Positions 48,568-60,930 of a stretch of 64,000 nucleotides of DNA are shown here, in pieces. Source of the stretch: Welwitschia mirabilis (Eukaryota > Gnetophyta > Gnetopsida > Welwitschiales). The DNA is taken from contig JBOZIK010000001.1 in the NCBI GenBank assembly GCA_051453625.1, positions 135,876,560 through 135,940,559 of the forward strand, in the 5' to 3' direction. The position numbers and the translations under genes are program-made. Below the pieces are notes generated by a model, which was not told where the DNA came from, made no database searches, and saw only the letters and a list, made by a program, of their open reading frames with translations. The stretch's first letter is position 1; each line of letters opens with the position of its first letter.

Positions 48568-49059
48568 AGAAAAATTTAATCAAAAAAGTTGATAAAAAAT
48601 TAATCACAGGAAAAATTGACTAAATGAAAATGTCCAAGTATAGAAATGATACAATTTTTAAAAAAATTTAATTAATTTTTAACAAGTAATCCATTAAAGT
48701 CAAAAAAAATATAAAAATAAATGTCATACATCCTAACTAAAGTTAAACTTTATCCTTAAACTTACAAAGATAGAAAATTGAATATAAAGTCTTTAAGAAT
48801 AAGTCAAAGCATTAAAAATTTTTTTACTATATAACTTTTCATACAAGTATAGAAAATGATGTTGATGTACATATTTTAGGAAAAAGTATAATGTAAAATT
48901 ATAAATAGCATGCAAAATATTACATCATACTTAAAAACATTTAAAAACATTTCACTAAAATACTCTAGAATGAAATTTTATTCAAATGATCTCCTATGAA
49001 AGATTAAGTTCTCTAACTTTTTATTTATCTCCTTTTGCTTTTGTGAGATCTTCTTCATA

Positions 49060-50040
49060 TTGCTTCATAATTTACAAATCTAAGTCTTGTTTTTTAAGGC
49101 ACATGCTCCAAAATGGGTCACTAGATGAGGATGAAGTGGATGGAGGAGGTGGAGGAGAAGCATAAGAGGAAGGAGGATGGGATGATATTTTAATAGGTTT
49201 CTTGCCCTTTTAGTAAGTTGTTGGAGGTACATATGAAGTGTCATAAGGAGAAATAGAATGGATAGGAGAAGGATCATCATGGATTTTTTCCCTCTGCTTA
49301 TTTTTATTCTTCTTCCTTTTATTACTACTATTTTTCTTATTATTCTAATGGAATATAATTAGCATTATGGCATTTTTGGACATAAGTAATCTTATAAGAT
49401 GTAATGATCTCTATGGAGGCTCTATCCCAACCTTTAAAATATAAGGCTTGATATAAATTATTATAGAGGATATTAGAGATGAGGCATGACAAGGAAAAGT
49501 TACTTTTATGACCTACATGATTGCTAATAATTTCAAACAAAAACTTCACAATGTTAAATATTTATTATCTTGGATTATTCTAATGAGGTCCAAATGATTA
49601 GAATAAGCATCTATGACATATGAGGTAGGCAAGATGAATGATAAATCTAAATAAATCAAGCTAGTTTTTATGCCATAACTTATAAGAAAAAGTGCCTTCT
49701 CTATTTGGAGCACATTCTACATCTAAGATATGATAACAATATCATAAAGTTTTTATTAAAATAGACAAGAGATGGTCTAAGTGCTCTACCCCAAAAGCTA
49801 CTTCAAAATCAGTTAAAGAGATAATAAAATAAGTGCAATGTATGTATGAATGGATTACCCTGAGGTTTTCATTATCATATGATGCATTTTTTTAAAAATC
49901 TAAGACTTGCTTTGCATAGTAGAATGCATTTTGTACTTTTAACACATAGTTCCATCCTCTTATTTTGATTCCAGTAAGGTAAAAGTGGATTAAAATATTT
50001 GGAAATGAGCCAAAGTACCTTCCTCTTTGAAGGCATCTTG
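49060..50040 (-). pseudogene. Unidentified retroelement ORF with Pro/Ser-rich C-terminus
   Basis: Minus-strand reading from ~50040 gives GIKIRGWNYVLKVQNAFYYA, then IHCTYFIISLTDFEVAFGVEHLDHLLSIL and YHILDVECAPNREGTFSYKLWHKN, with only three stops in ~130 codons. An open part at 49549-49340 follows (FEIISNHVGHKSNFSLSCLI, then GWDRASIEIITSYKITYVQK). After a frameshift it continues as KKPIKISSHPPSSYASPPPPPSTSSSSS (shortened here: Pro/Ser-rich, 49215-49125) and a charged, Lys/Glu-rich end near 49060. I do not recognise a family. Its place between the gag-like region and 3' LTR, in the element sense, makes it an element-borne protein rather than a host gene. Confidence 0.55.
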
Positions 50041-51999
50041 TATCCTACTTATCTTTTCTAAAAAACAGCAAGAAATAAAAGTGAAAAATAGAGAAAGGAA
50101 TGGATGGAAAAACTAAAATGAAATAAATAAAAGAGAAGAAGATTATGATATGAAAACAAGATCTAGGAAGAAAATTAATAAAAGGTTGAAGAGAAATGTA
50201 AAACCTATGAACCAAACAAAGTATTCAAGATGCACAAAAATAATAAGAGCATGAAAAATGGCCAAGTGTCAAAACTAGAGGCAACAAATAGTAAAAAGAT
50301 GTAACACCAGTGAGTACTGGTAAAGACGCCATTCTATTTGTGCAAAAGCAATAGGGTGGTATGATGTAATAAGGACATAGAAAAAGAATCTTATTTGAGT
50401 TTCAAGTGTAATGGTAAAATAAGGAAAAAATCATGTTTTTATAGATGAGAGGACAAATTAGAACTATTAAATTGTTTAAATAATTCAACTACTAGGATGA
50501 GTTGTTACACAAATTGAGTTATGGATTGACAAGTCATTTCAGCAAAAAGTACATTTATGATTTCATATGTGTTTTTCCTCTCAAGAAATAATGGTTAAAA
50601 TTTCAATTTTAGGAAAATTAAGTATAAAATTCATGAAAATGCATCATCCACATTGTTTAAAAGATAGATTACCTAAATTGATTGCTACATTTTTTTTGAA
50701 AATTTTATACATTTTATTCTAAATTTAAAAGGTGCTACAATACCAAACAAATATGATATCCTCTAAGTAAACCTATAAGAAAGCAAAAATTAGTTAAGAA
50801 AACTTTTAAGTATACAAATTAAAGAAAGTAAGCATAAAAGAATCTATCATTTCCATCTTTTTCATTTCAATTCTTAACTTTTCTATAGTACATTTTATTC
50901 TTATTTTAAAGCATTTAGATCAAATCTAGCATCCAATGCTATGATATCTTCTTCCAATAGAATTAAGCATGTTAATGTATGAAGGATTCAGTGTTGCATT
51001 TCTAGCAAGGATTTATAACCTAATGTAGTTGAACATGTCATCAAACAAATCATAGAGATTCTTTACTAGTAAGTATCCATAGCCCCAGTTTAGTTAACTA
51101 AACCTAATTTTTAATTGAATAATAGGTAATGTGCTTTTGAAGAGGAGATATCTCATTTTCTTTTAATTACTCTTTCTCATATTTAATAAATTTTAGTGCA
51201 CGTGAAGGGGTCATTGGCTTATTACCCTAATAAAGACAAATCTTACACCCATAAAATGTGATAAAAATAATTGGCATAGGTAAATCCCACCTTATCTCAT
51301 CCATATTTTTAATTTAGGATACCTTAAGTGAAACTAATCTTAATAAAATAACTCAAAAATAAGTGAAAACATTTTCTTAGAAAACTACAAGTAAGTTTAA
51401 ATTTTACCTAATTTGAAATAACAAGGTAATTACTTATTATTAGTTTATTTCATTAAGGGCCATCAACCAAGATCATCTAATCTTAAGAACTCATGGATAG
51501 ATGGAACAAAAGAGTGGTTGATGAACTTTATTAAAAAATGCCAAAGTGGAAGGGATGGATAACAGGGTTTAAGATGATGATGATCCATGTGATACCGTAA
51601 GTGGAATTTTGGATTTTCTAAATGAAAATATTTAAGGCAGTGATTATAGATGGTAGTTCTTGATTGATTTTAGACAAGAAAGGGCATCAAGCATAAATTT
51701 TTTTAACATTTTTAGTTTCTTAAAACATAAATATATCCTAAAAGAAAAATATACTCTAAAAGAAAAATATAAACTAAGAGCATACAATGAAGTTAAAAAT
51801 TTCGAAAGGGATTTTTCAAGATAAAGCATGTGTAAAGCCTCAAGACAATGAATTTTAAGGTTGAATAGTAAATTGGATTTATACAATGAATTCAGAGATG
51901 AAAGGGGATCCTTGTAAATTCTTATTCATGAATCTATAAAAATTGGAGTAATATCCATAATAGAAGTAAGATTAATGTATTTTAAATAAAAAATTATCC

Positions 52000-52600
52000 A
52001 TCCTTTAGCTTTATTTTATTTGTTTAATACATGAAAGACGTCATTTTTAGGAGAAGACAAAGATGAATTAGATACCATTGGAGAAGGAAAATGATCATTA
52101 AGAAGAGTATAAACAAATGATTTAAAAGTGAAAGAGGGTTTGTCTTTTTCATTAAGGTTTAGGTCTTTCTTAGATAAGAAAGATGAAGGCAACATTATTG
52201 GCTCAAGAGAATGTTAAGAAATGATAAAGGCTCATCATAGGAAGAATCATGTATAGGCTCTTCACTAATGTTCTCCTATTTAGTAAGGTTTCTAGTGGAT
52301 TCTTCCTCACATGATTCTATAAGTAACAATGGTTGTGACTTAACATTTTCTTCATTATTCTTATTTATTAATCCATCGCCTATTTTGTAACTCTCTAATT
52401 TATTGTCTTTTTCAAATAGTTTCTCAGTTTCTAGTAATCATCATATTCTATATCTAATTCTATTATAAAGTATAACCTACTTGCATCTAGTCATTCATTC
52501 TCTAATGCATTCTAAAACTCAAGGTCCTCATAGGTTTTGTTATGGGTTTCTTCACAAGTTTCTTTGTCATTTCTAAAGAAGATAGTTTGAGTATCATTAA
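52000..52600 (-). pseudogene. Gag-like acidic region, tentative
   Basis: Minus-strand text includes KETCEETHNKTYEDLEF*NALENE near 52.55 kb and, in other frames, KDNKLESYKIGDGLINKNNEEN and ESCEEESTRNLT. The region is acidic and Asn/Glu-rich, with Gln-to-stop decay. It could be the tail of a Gypsy gag. No zinc knuckle was found, so the call rests on position 1.5 kb inside the primer-binding site and on composition. Confidence 0.35.
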
Positions 52601-54020
52601 TTTTACTATCATCAGTCCTTTTAAAGTTTTAAAGAATCATAGGTTTAGGAAATGTAAGAAGGTAGTCCTCTTATTTTTGATTAAGAGCTCTAAGGATTTA
52701 AGCATTAATTTGGGATATTTATTAAATAATTTGCTAAATATTTTCCTTAGTATTATAAGTAATTTCTTCCAAAGAATGTGAAAGGGATTGAGACATGTTA
52801 GAAGAGATTTAAATAGCACATTTTAAAAATCTTGAAAAGTTATCTTCAAAGGAAGGTAAGGTGGTTTGTTAAGTGTAGGAAGATTATGAGTATTAGGCAA
52901 ATGATGAAGGATATTAAAAAAAATATTATGGATAAGTGTTGTCAGAGGTAGTGTATGAAATGGGATTAAACTCCTAATGTTCAATGTAATAATTTTTATA
53001 TTTAAAATTATAAAGAAATTTACCTATATATGGTCAAGCTTGAAGAAACTCTTCAAAGGTTTCTCTAGTATTAAAGGTGTTTAAGAGTTGAGGATGGTAT
53101 GAGTTGCATTACATGTAGTCATTTAGAGTTTGTTTAGACCAAATGAAATATCTTATAAATCATTTAGATTGATTATGGTTCTAGAAATTATAGGAATAGA
53201 TAGGTTGTAGTTCAAAAGTGTTTCAAATAGATTACATGCCTAAATCATTATTAAGTTTTAGAAAATGAATTACAATTTTAGCTAAAGATTCATGTTTTTA
53301 TGATCTTTTGAGCTTTTGAAAGGATGTCTGTTATTAAAAAATTTCAGAGAGGTATACTGAGGATATGTGCAAAGTCACAGATTGTTTTAAGAAGGAATGC
53401 TAATAGTGCTAGTTAGGAAAGGTGGAAACACTAGTTGTTTAGAGATAAATAGTTTAAAAATGTATAAAGTTTATATTTGGATTATCATAAAATGATTTCA
53501 ATTGTGGGGTTTCAAAAAATTTTAGTAGAAAATCAAATCAACTGTAGTGTATTAAATTTAACCTAAGAAAATAAACCCTATAGGTTTTTCATTTTATTAA
53601 AATTTTAACAAGAGAGTAAAAATAGAATGAAAATTAAAATTATAGAAATTTATAGAAAATAATAGAAACATACAAAAAAAATGTTAGAGTTAAATTTAGT
53701 TTTTTTTTCTTTTTTAATCTTAATTTTAGTTGAAACCTACAAGAAAGTTATTAGACTTACAATACAAAATATAGAATATAAAATATATTTTATATTAGAA
53801 TTAAAAACTAAATAAAACTAAAAAAATGAGGCCAATTTGGGTTTCATTAGAAACAGACTAGTACCCACCATTAGAAGGGAAAAAACACACAAATGAAAGA
53901 GAAAAGGATTAGCTTGGATATCACTAAAAAAGGACTAGTGCCTATTACTAGAAAAATAAAAATTAATTAGGAAAATTACAAGAATAAAATCACATACTCT
54001 TAAAATCTATGGTGTCAATA

Positions 54021-54038
54021 CCCCTGACAATGGTGCCA
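54021..54038 (-). other. Primer-binding site, TGGCGCC-type (tRNA-Asp-like)
   Basis: The minus strand TGGCACCATTGTCAGGGG differs from the common Athila-type site TGGCGCCGTTGCCGGGGA at five places, all transitions. Confidence 0.65.
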
Positions 54039-54050
54039 AAATCTTATTCA

Positions 54051-55462
54051 TGTTTTATAATGAACCGGATTTAACTTATTTTACACTTACTACCATTATT
54101 TCATAGGGATATATATGTAGTAGTTTTACAAAGAAAACATAATTAATTTAATTTATAATTGAAAGAAAAATAAAAATAAAAACTAGAAGCTTAAGAATCT
54201 GTTAATTTTCACTTGGCAACATAAGGAAATGGAAGTTCTTGAAAATTCTAGTTAATTCATCCAATGCTTCACTTTTACTATAATAACTCCTATATTCCTA
54301 AAACATAACTAAAACATCAAGTTATTAAGACTTAGGCATGAAGGCATAATCTCATCTACCACCTAAATATTGGTGAGTTATCTAGTCCTTTTGATCCTTC
54401 ATAGCCCTTCTTAAGCATGGAAAGCATGAATGAATGTGCATAAGATCCATCAAATAATAGTAACTATGATATCTTAGAAGTAATTTCAAATAACCCACTT
54501 AGTAATAAAAGAACTTGGTAATAAAGTAGATTCATCTAAAGAGTAATAATATCAAACTAGTATGCATTAACAGTAAAAGAATGAAATATACTTAAGAACT
54601 AGTCTTACCTAAATATTGCTAATATTAAATGAATTATGCATTAATAATAAAAGGATGAAAAATTAATTCTTATATTAAAAATTGAAAACATATATTACTT
54701 CAAAAGAAGAAAGGAAAATATAAAGCACTCCTCAACTATCCTTGAAATAATCCCTCCCTAAGAAAGATGATTAGAACAACATGATGATCTAGTGCTCTAA
54801 GTATTTCCCCACATTATCTAATTAACATGTCCATTACAATGGATGATTCAGGCCCTTTTATAAATGAGAAAAGGCTTAGAGAGCTTTTAATGATGTGTTA
54901 GATGGATAGTTATATAAGGAAGGTTCCTTAAGGATGGTTACATAAGGAGGAAGTTACAATTTTTTGCATGTAGCCATAGAGGAGAACTTTTTGTCTTCTA
55001 ATGCAAGGAAGGTGGCCATATGTCTTATAACTACTAATGATGCTACTAATGAATGTCATATCATGTGCCTTCCACATAGTCATCCTTCTTATTACCACAT
55101 TGCATTACGATGTGTCCTTTTGCACTTCTACCCTATGTCATTAAGGTTTGATGTTTAATCTAGATTAACATCTAACTTATCCCATAAGTATAATTTAATT
55201 AATTCTTCAAATAAGTATAGGAACATAAGTTTTTCATCAATCTACTTTATAAATCTAGTGGAACAAGTAGTCTTGAATGACAGCGCTAGTGTTGTTTGCT
55301 AGAATTCTTTCAAATTTTGCAATGTTATTTAAAATCAAGTGATAAACCTACTAATGTTAGGAGGAAATCTTATATTTTCATGAAAAATGATAAAAATAGT
55401 GAAATAAATCATTTTATGATAAATCAATAAATTAAATATCTTTACCTATGTAAAATTAACCA
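54051..55462 (-). repeat. 5' LTR of minus-strand Gypsy-type element
   Basis: A direct repeat of 47183-48567, about 1.41 kb, starting (plus orientation) TGTTTTATAATG and ending ATTAACCA. Confidence 0.82.
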
Positions 55463-56320
55463 ACTATACTTGCTTGAAATCTCAATATTTGCATGTAAAC
55501 AATAAGTTCTAGGGTATAGCTTTAGATAGTGAATTGGAGAAGTATAATGTAAAAAACTAGAATATAAAATTCTAGGAGGGGTATGGGGAAAACATACTAC
55601 ATGAAAGGGTAGATAATTTTATAGGAGTAACAAACATACAGGCAATCATTAATCTCTCTAATTAAGTAAGTAGAAATATCAATCATATAGGTAGGTTTTT
55701 GTGTTGCTACATATTACACAATTTCTTCTCATATCTTTAACATAGTCTCTTTTATGTTTATTCTTTTTCATAGTTTTATTTTAAAATTTAGAGCTTTGTT
55801 TTCTTCATAGTTTTCATTTTTATTTTTTCTTTACCATAATATGATTTTAACATAGAATTTCTAATAGAAACTACTACAACTTCAAAGTAAAACTCTTTTA
55901 TGTGATAATGTCTATAAGAAATGAAAAATGGTGTATGGAAATAATGAATGGAAAATAGAAAAATCAAAAACTAATGAGGTATACTAATTTATTTTATTAT
56001 GATTGAAGTAAATGATAAAATGAAGCATTAAAGTTGTGTTAAAATGTGTACTAATACTCTTCATAATACTAATACATTAATAATATTAAAAATATTGCAT
56101 CATTTCATATTAATCAATATGACATAATGAAGTGGTTCTAAGGTAATTAAATTATTTGAGAAGAGTGTATCAAAAAATAAAAAAAGTACATGCATAAATT
56201 ATTATTTAGGTATGAAGGTATCTTAGTATATAACATTGGCATGGGATAAATTATCTAGTGCTACTAGATTAGAAGTAAAAAAATATTGGGTTAGATTCAA
56301 GGGATTCTTCAAGATTAATA
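55463..56320. other. AT-rich spacer, no gene
   Basis: About 860 bp between two minus-strand Gypsy relics with no coding motif. It may contain the undetected 3' LTR of the 56.3-59.07 kb element. Confidence 0.4.
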
Positions 56321-56329
56321 AAAGTGTTT

Positions 56330-57290
56330 CTTGACTTGTTCTTATGATATATTTTTAATGTTTGATCACTTAGTGTAAACTGACTATCCTCAGTTAGGTT
56401 TATAATGAATATACTCTTATTCTAATTTATTTTTAGTACCTTAAAAGATCCTTTCCTCTTAGTAACTAGATTTTTAATAAACTTATGTAATCTCTTCTTA
56501 TATAATAAAATTTTTCATCAAGGTTAAGATTCCACCTTTTAATCTTCTTATCATGGTGATATTTAATAACGTTTTTATGATTCATTATTGGCTTGATATC
56601 TGATATTGCTTAATCTCTTAAGTTTTTGAATCTATTTTTGAATGTTATCTTCATTGTTGATTGTTGAGATTTAATTTTTGCATTAATTTTCAAGACTCAT
56701 GTTGATACTCTACTAGTAATAGGCATCACTTTCTACAAAGGACTTGATATAGAGTGTAACATAATGAATTTCTTCATGTCATCTTATAAGCCCATAGTAT
56801 ATCATTTAATTTTTTATACCACTTTTTATTTCAATTAACTATCTTAACTAATATTCTTTTAATCTTTTGGTTGAAATTTTCAACTTTGTTCTTTATCTAT
56901 GGATGATAGATAGTTATAGTCTTATGCATAATTCTTTCTAGTTTTATTAGCTTCTATATGATTTGGTTAATAAATTATATTCCTTAATCACTAATAAGGA
57001 CTCATGATGGTCAACATATTCTAAAATATATCCTTTAAGGAATATGATAATAGCCTTGACATTATTATTTTTTGTTGCTTTAGCTTATACCCATTTTATA
57101 ACATACTCAACACATACAATGATGTATTAATATTAATTTGATTTAGGAAAAGATCCTACAAAGTTAATTATCCAAAAATCAAATGATTCACCTTCTAAGA
57201 TCATATTCATGAACATATTCTCTTTCTTAAAGAGTTCTAATCATTGGTAATAATCATATTCTGTGACATACTCATGAAAATCCTTAAATG
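56330..57290 (-). pseudogene. Ty3/Gypsy integrase (Athila-like), decayed
   Basis: The minus strand reads GESFDFWIINFVGSFPKSN (near 57180; WGIDF becomes WIINF, so the first catalytic Asp is Asn), YIIVCVEYVIKWV*AKATKNNN (57110), and a VENFNQKIKRILVKIVN block (56870, catalytic Glu kept). LNDILWAYK follows near 56795, then further downstream VTKRKGSFKVLKIN and LTEDSQFTLSDQTLKIY (near 56390). This matches the Athila-type integrase core and C-terminus in order. Gln-to-stop changes and frameshifts abound. The upstream pol (57.3-58.3 kb) retains only unassigned protein-like text. Confidence 0.82.
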
Positions 57291-57299
57291 GAATTGTCT

Positions 57300-59050
57300 A
57301 GTAAAATATATTTCATAAGATATAATAAGCTATCTTATCTTTATGAAAATGGTCTTCATAGTTATTATCATGACATATTCGTGAAATCTTAGATTGATTG
57401 CACTTGCAAACAAAGGATCATGCAATTTTATCTTTGCAATGTGATATAGGAAATGGCTTTTTTTTTTTAAAAATAAATAATTGCTTATTCTTACTTAACC
57501 AATATGAGGTAACCTTAAAGGGAGATAAATAGTTGGGAATTCTTGTGTAAAAAGGGTCCTTTCAATAGAAGTTATTGTATATTACAAATTACTTCTTGAG
57601 CATGAAATAACTAGAATGAACATACGGATTAGACTATTATTATTCATATTTTTATTTGCATTTGTATTTATCTTTTCATAAATAGTTGTCTACTAAAGTG
57701 ATGTTGGCATTCCTATTAATCCTTCTTCAGCTAAGTTGGATTTATATAGTTTTATTAAGTAAGTAAATTTCCCTTGTTAAAATTCATTTCTTTCTAACAC
57801 AAAAACCAATTCTTAAGAAGGAAATGAAATACTTTCTCCCATAGATATGGTCACGTTGTGAGGTTTAAAATCTTTAACTACTTTTTTAAAAGTGGAGTGA
57901 CATATAGTTTCCACTTTCATATTATTAAGAGATGTCCCTATGTAAAAATGTCAATAAAATAAGGTACATTAAAATCGATCATTAGTTTGTTAGAACTATC
58001 TTCCTTTAATTTGAGCTCATCTAACTAGGATAAATATTTGATCCTTCCTAAGTTTAAGAGAGCTCTTAGTTCATCATTAAAGAAAGGAGAATTAAAAGTT
58101 ACATTCTATCCTCTTTATATGAATTAATAAATTCCTTTAGTTAGGTTGTGTTCAATAGTCATTTTCTTTCAAATTATAATGTTTGAGGTTTTGACTATTA
58201 TTCTTTAACTTCAGGATAAATGGATCTCTCGAAATTACCCTATATTTTTTATATTGATTCTATATAAATTTGTATCTCTAGTTTTTATGACATATCATGA
58301 TGATATTGATTCTTTTATTTTTCTAAATTAAGAAATTGTATGGATTAAATGTTAAGAAGTTGAACCTCTATTTTATTTTGGTTGCTTATTAGTCTTCTCT
58401 TTAAATTTAATCATGTATAATTATTTTTTAATTTGTAAAAAATTTCATTAAGTAAACCTTAAAATTATCATCATGATATAGTAACTTCTGCTAGAAAAAT
58501 TTTATTTAATTTAAATCTTTAAATTGTATTAAGTATTTTAAGAATGATAAGCTACACTAATTTTATAATTAATTCCTTGAATTCACTTGTCCCGATATTC
58601 AATTACTTTGCTTCAAATAATATTTATGTATTCTTTCTTCTAAGATCCTTTTATTTTCTTGGTATTGTACCTATCATAACAAAGAAAACCATAAGTAATT
58701 TTAAAAAATTTTTATTTTATAAAAAATAGAAAATACTAGAAATGATAAAAATATAATGAATAACAGAATGAATAATAAAATCAAATAAACTAAAAATTAA
58801 AAAAATGAAACAATAAAAGGAAATGAAAAGTTTTCAAAATGAAAAATAAAAATAAGAGGAAAGTACAAATGAAAAACAAAATTCTAAAAGATTATTAAGT
58901 AAATATAAAAAGCAAGTAAGGTAGAAAAATAAAGATTTGAAATGAAAAGAAAGAATTGCTATAACTTCTTAAAAAAGACTCAAGGTAGAGCTTAGAATCT
59001 TGGAAATAAAGGAAATTAACTTAATGTATTTCAAGTTTAAAATCATAAAT
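57300..59050 (-). other. Interior of minus-strand Gypsy relic, unassigned
   Basis: Between the primer-binding site and integrase the minus strand shows protein-like fragments without a clear RT or protease motif. An example is FNDELRALLNLGRIKYLSQL near 58.05 kb, and another is KVVKDFKPHNVTISMGESIS near 57.86 kb. The part above 58.4 kb is A-rich on the plus strand and looks like an untranslated leader. The distance (1.75 kb) is too short for gag, protease and RT, so an internal deletion is likely. Confidence 0.4.
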
Positions 59051-59053
59051 TTA

Positions 59054-59071
59054 TCACTAGTAATGATGCCA
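59054..59071 (-). other. Primer-binding site, TGGCGCC-type, heavily decayed
   Basis: The minus strand TGGCATCATTACTAGTGA against TGGCGCCGTTGCCGGGGA matches 12 of 18. Five of the six differences are transitions. Confidence 0.5.
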
Positions 59072-60920
59072 TAATGTTGAAGAGATTGGGAAATTAGTTA
59101 AGGTAATCAACAACTAAACTATCATATTTCATGAAAGCTATTAGATATGGATTTAAAATAATAAAAATTAGGCTTGAGTTAATCACACATTAGTAATAAT
59201 TTATTTAAATTAATGAATGAAAATAATTTAAATAAAATTAAAACTTCATTATCAAAGTAAGAGCAAAAAGTGCAATTAATTTCAACATTCACATGTACCT
59301 AAAAATGAAGATTAATGATATTGATTCTATAATGTTAATAATTTTTCATCTTATTAATATTGTATTTTAAAATAAAGATGTTTAATTTTATCAATTACTT
59401 CCCTTATAAACCTTTAAATGGATAACATATCATAGAATGAAAAATAGATAACAACTCACATTAGGAATTACATCATGCATTGAACTAGTTATATATATGA
59501 AAAATCAATAAGAAATGTACATGAATAAGTGAGAATAGAGAGAATTTAAATTATACATCCCTTGGTAACTCTTGTATTCTACTTAACATTATAATAATGA
59601 TAGAAAAATAAAGAAAAGTTATAAATAAGATCAACTAACTAAGGCCCTTGATTCAAGCATTTTCTAGTATCACTTCAAGAAAGAAGCCTCAAATGAAGTA
59701 AAAGTCATGAAATAAAATAGCCAAAAGTACTAATGAAAAATGAAAATCAAGATTTAAAATAAATATAATTAAATTTAAAGAGGAATTAAAATGAATTTTC
59801 TAAATGAAATAAACTATATTAAATCTTTGTTCCCCAATAGAACAGATCATATTTATAATGGGATTATAAAGGTAATTACAAAAAAATACAAATAGGATTA
59901 TTGTTAAATCAAATATGGATAGGTAAAATTTGGAGTGAGGATAAATTTAACATCATTTTTTATCTTTGAATTCTTGTAATTTTATTAAAAATCCTTATTA
60001 TAATTCTTATTACTAAGCTATAGCTTCCAATAAAATCACTTTCTTTATCACTAATCTATTGCATGCTTTAGAAAAATTTGGTGTTGAGAAATTAGGGTTA
60101 GATTATGCTTTAAATTTGAGTCTCTCTTATCAATTCATGATAATCCTAATAACTTAGTTACATGATTTACATTATCTCTTGCCAATAAGTTATCCTTATC
60201 ACATTCTATTACTATGTAATAAATTTAAGATACTCTTTTAATTATCTCTAGGTGATAAGTTGTTTAAACTATTTCTAGTGTTTTTTTAATTATTTCTAAT
60301 TGATAAAAGTAGTTGTGCTTATTATTACATAATTATTGTATGGTTATAAGACAAGAAAACCATTAAAATAACATTATGATGGGCTTGTTACTAGGTGTTA
60401 ATCTTGTGAGTATAAGAAGTAAAAAATATGCCTAAGCATTTAAAGATTTTTGTAAATTTCAGTGAACATATTTTCTTATATGATTTTTTTTTCAATTTTA
60501 TAATAACATTGTTATAATCCAAATTTCATGATGAAATTAATGTAAAATATATTTGTAAATGGTAACTTTGTAATGTTATAGATCTCCTAACATGATGATC
60601 TCTAGTTTTTTATGAGAAAGGATTCTTTAGAGCTTATCAAACTTTTGCATTATATTTTGATCATTCTTCTTATCCTCCTTAAAAATATCTAGTCCTCATT
60701 TCTTTATATATGAGATATAGTCTCTATAAATTCCCTTTTCTCTTGGGAGTAAGAAGGACCTACTGTCATTGCTCTTCATTAAGGTGGAAGCGATACTAGT
60801 CTTGCCTCCTCTTCCTTCCCTTATTTTTCTTAGTCTTAATCTCTAAAAGTTCTCACTTTTCCTTTTAATTCCTAATTTGGCTTATCATACCTTATCTTTG
60901 TAATCTATTTATTAAAAATA
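59072..60920. other. AT-rich stretch, possible LTR, no gene
   Basis: By position it should begin with the 5' LTR of the Gypsy relic to its left, but no second copy was found to define it. No coding motif was seen. It ends at a 10 N gap. Confidence 0.35.
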
Positions 60921-60930
60921 NNNNNNNNNN
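60921..60930. other. Assembly gap (10 N)
   Basis: Ten N. Sequence on either side need not be contiguous. Confidence 0.95.

Larger units (their letters stand above)
47183..55462 (-). mobile_element. Ty3/Gypsy-type element without recognisable pol (LARD-like), minus strand
   Basis: Direct repeats of ~1.4 kb (47183-48567 and 54051-55462) bracket a 5.5 kb interior. Next to the right LTR the minus strand reads TGGCACCATTGTCAGGGG (54038-54021), close to the TGGCGCC-type site of Athila-like Gypsy elements. This fixes minus-strand transcription. The interior has gag-like acidic text at 52.0-52.6 kb and an unidentified decayed ORF with a Pro/Ser-rich tail at 49.06-50.04 kb, but no RT, RNase H or integrase motif. 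A 133 bp gap lies in the left LTR. Confidence 0.8.

Noticed and set aside
52542-52819. 79-codon plus frame and 60-codon minus frame
   Set aside because: They overlap antiparallel within the gag-like part of a Gypsy-type element and show no motif of their own.
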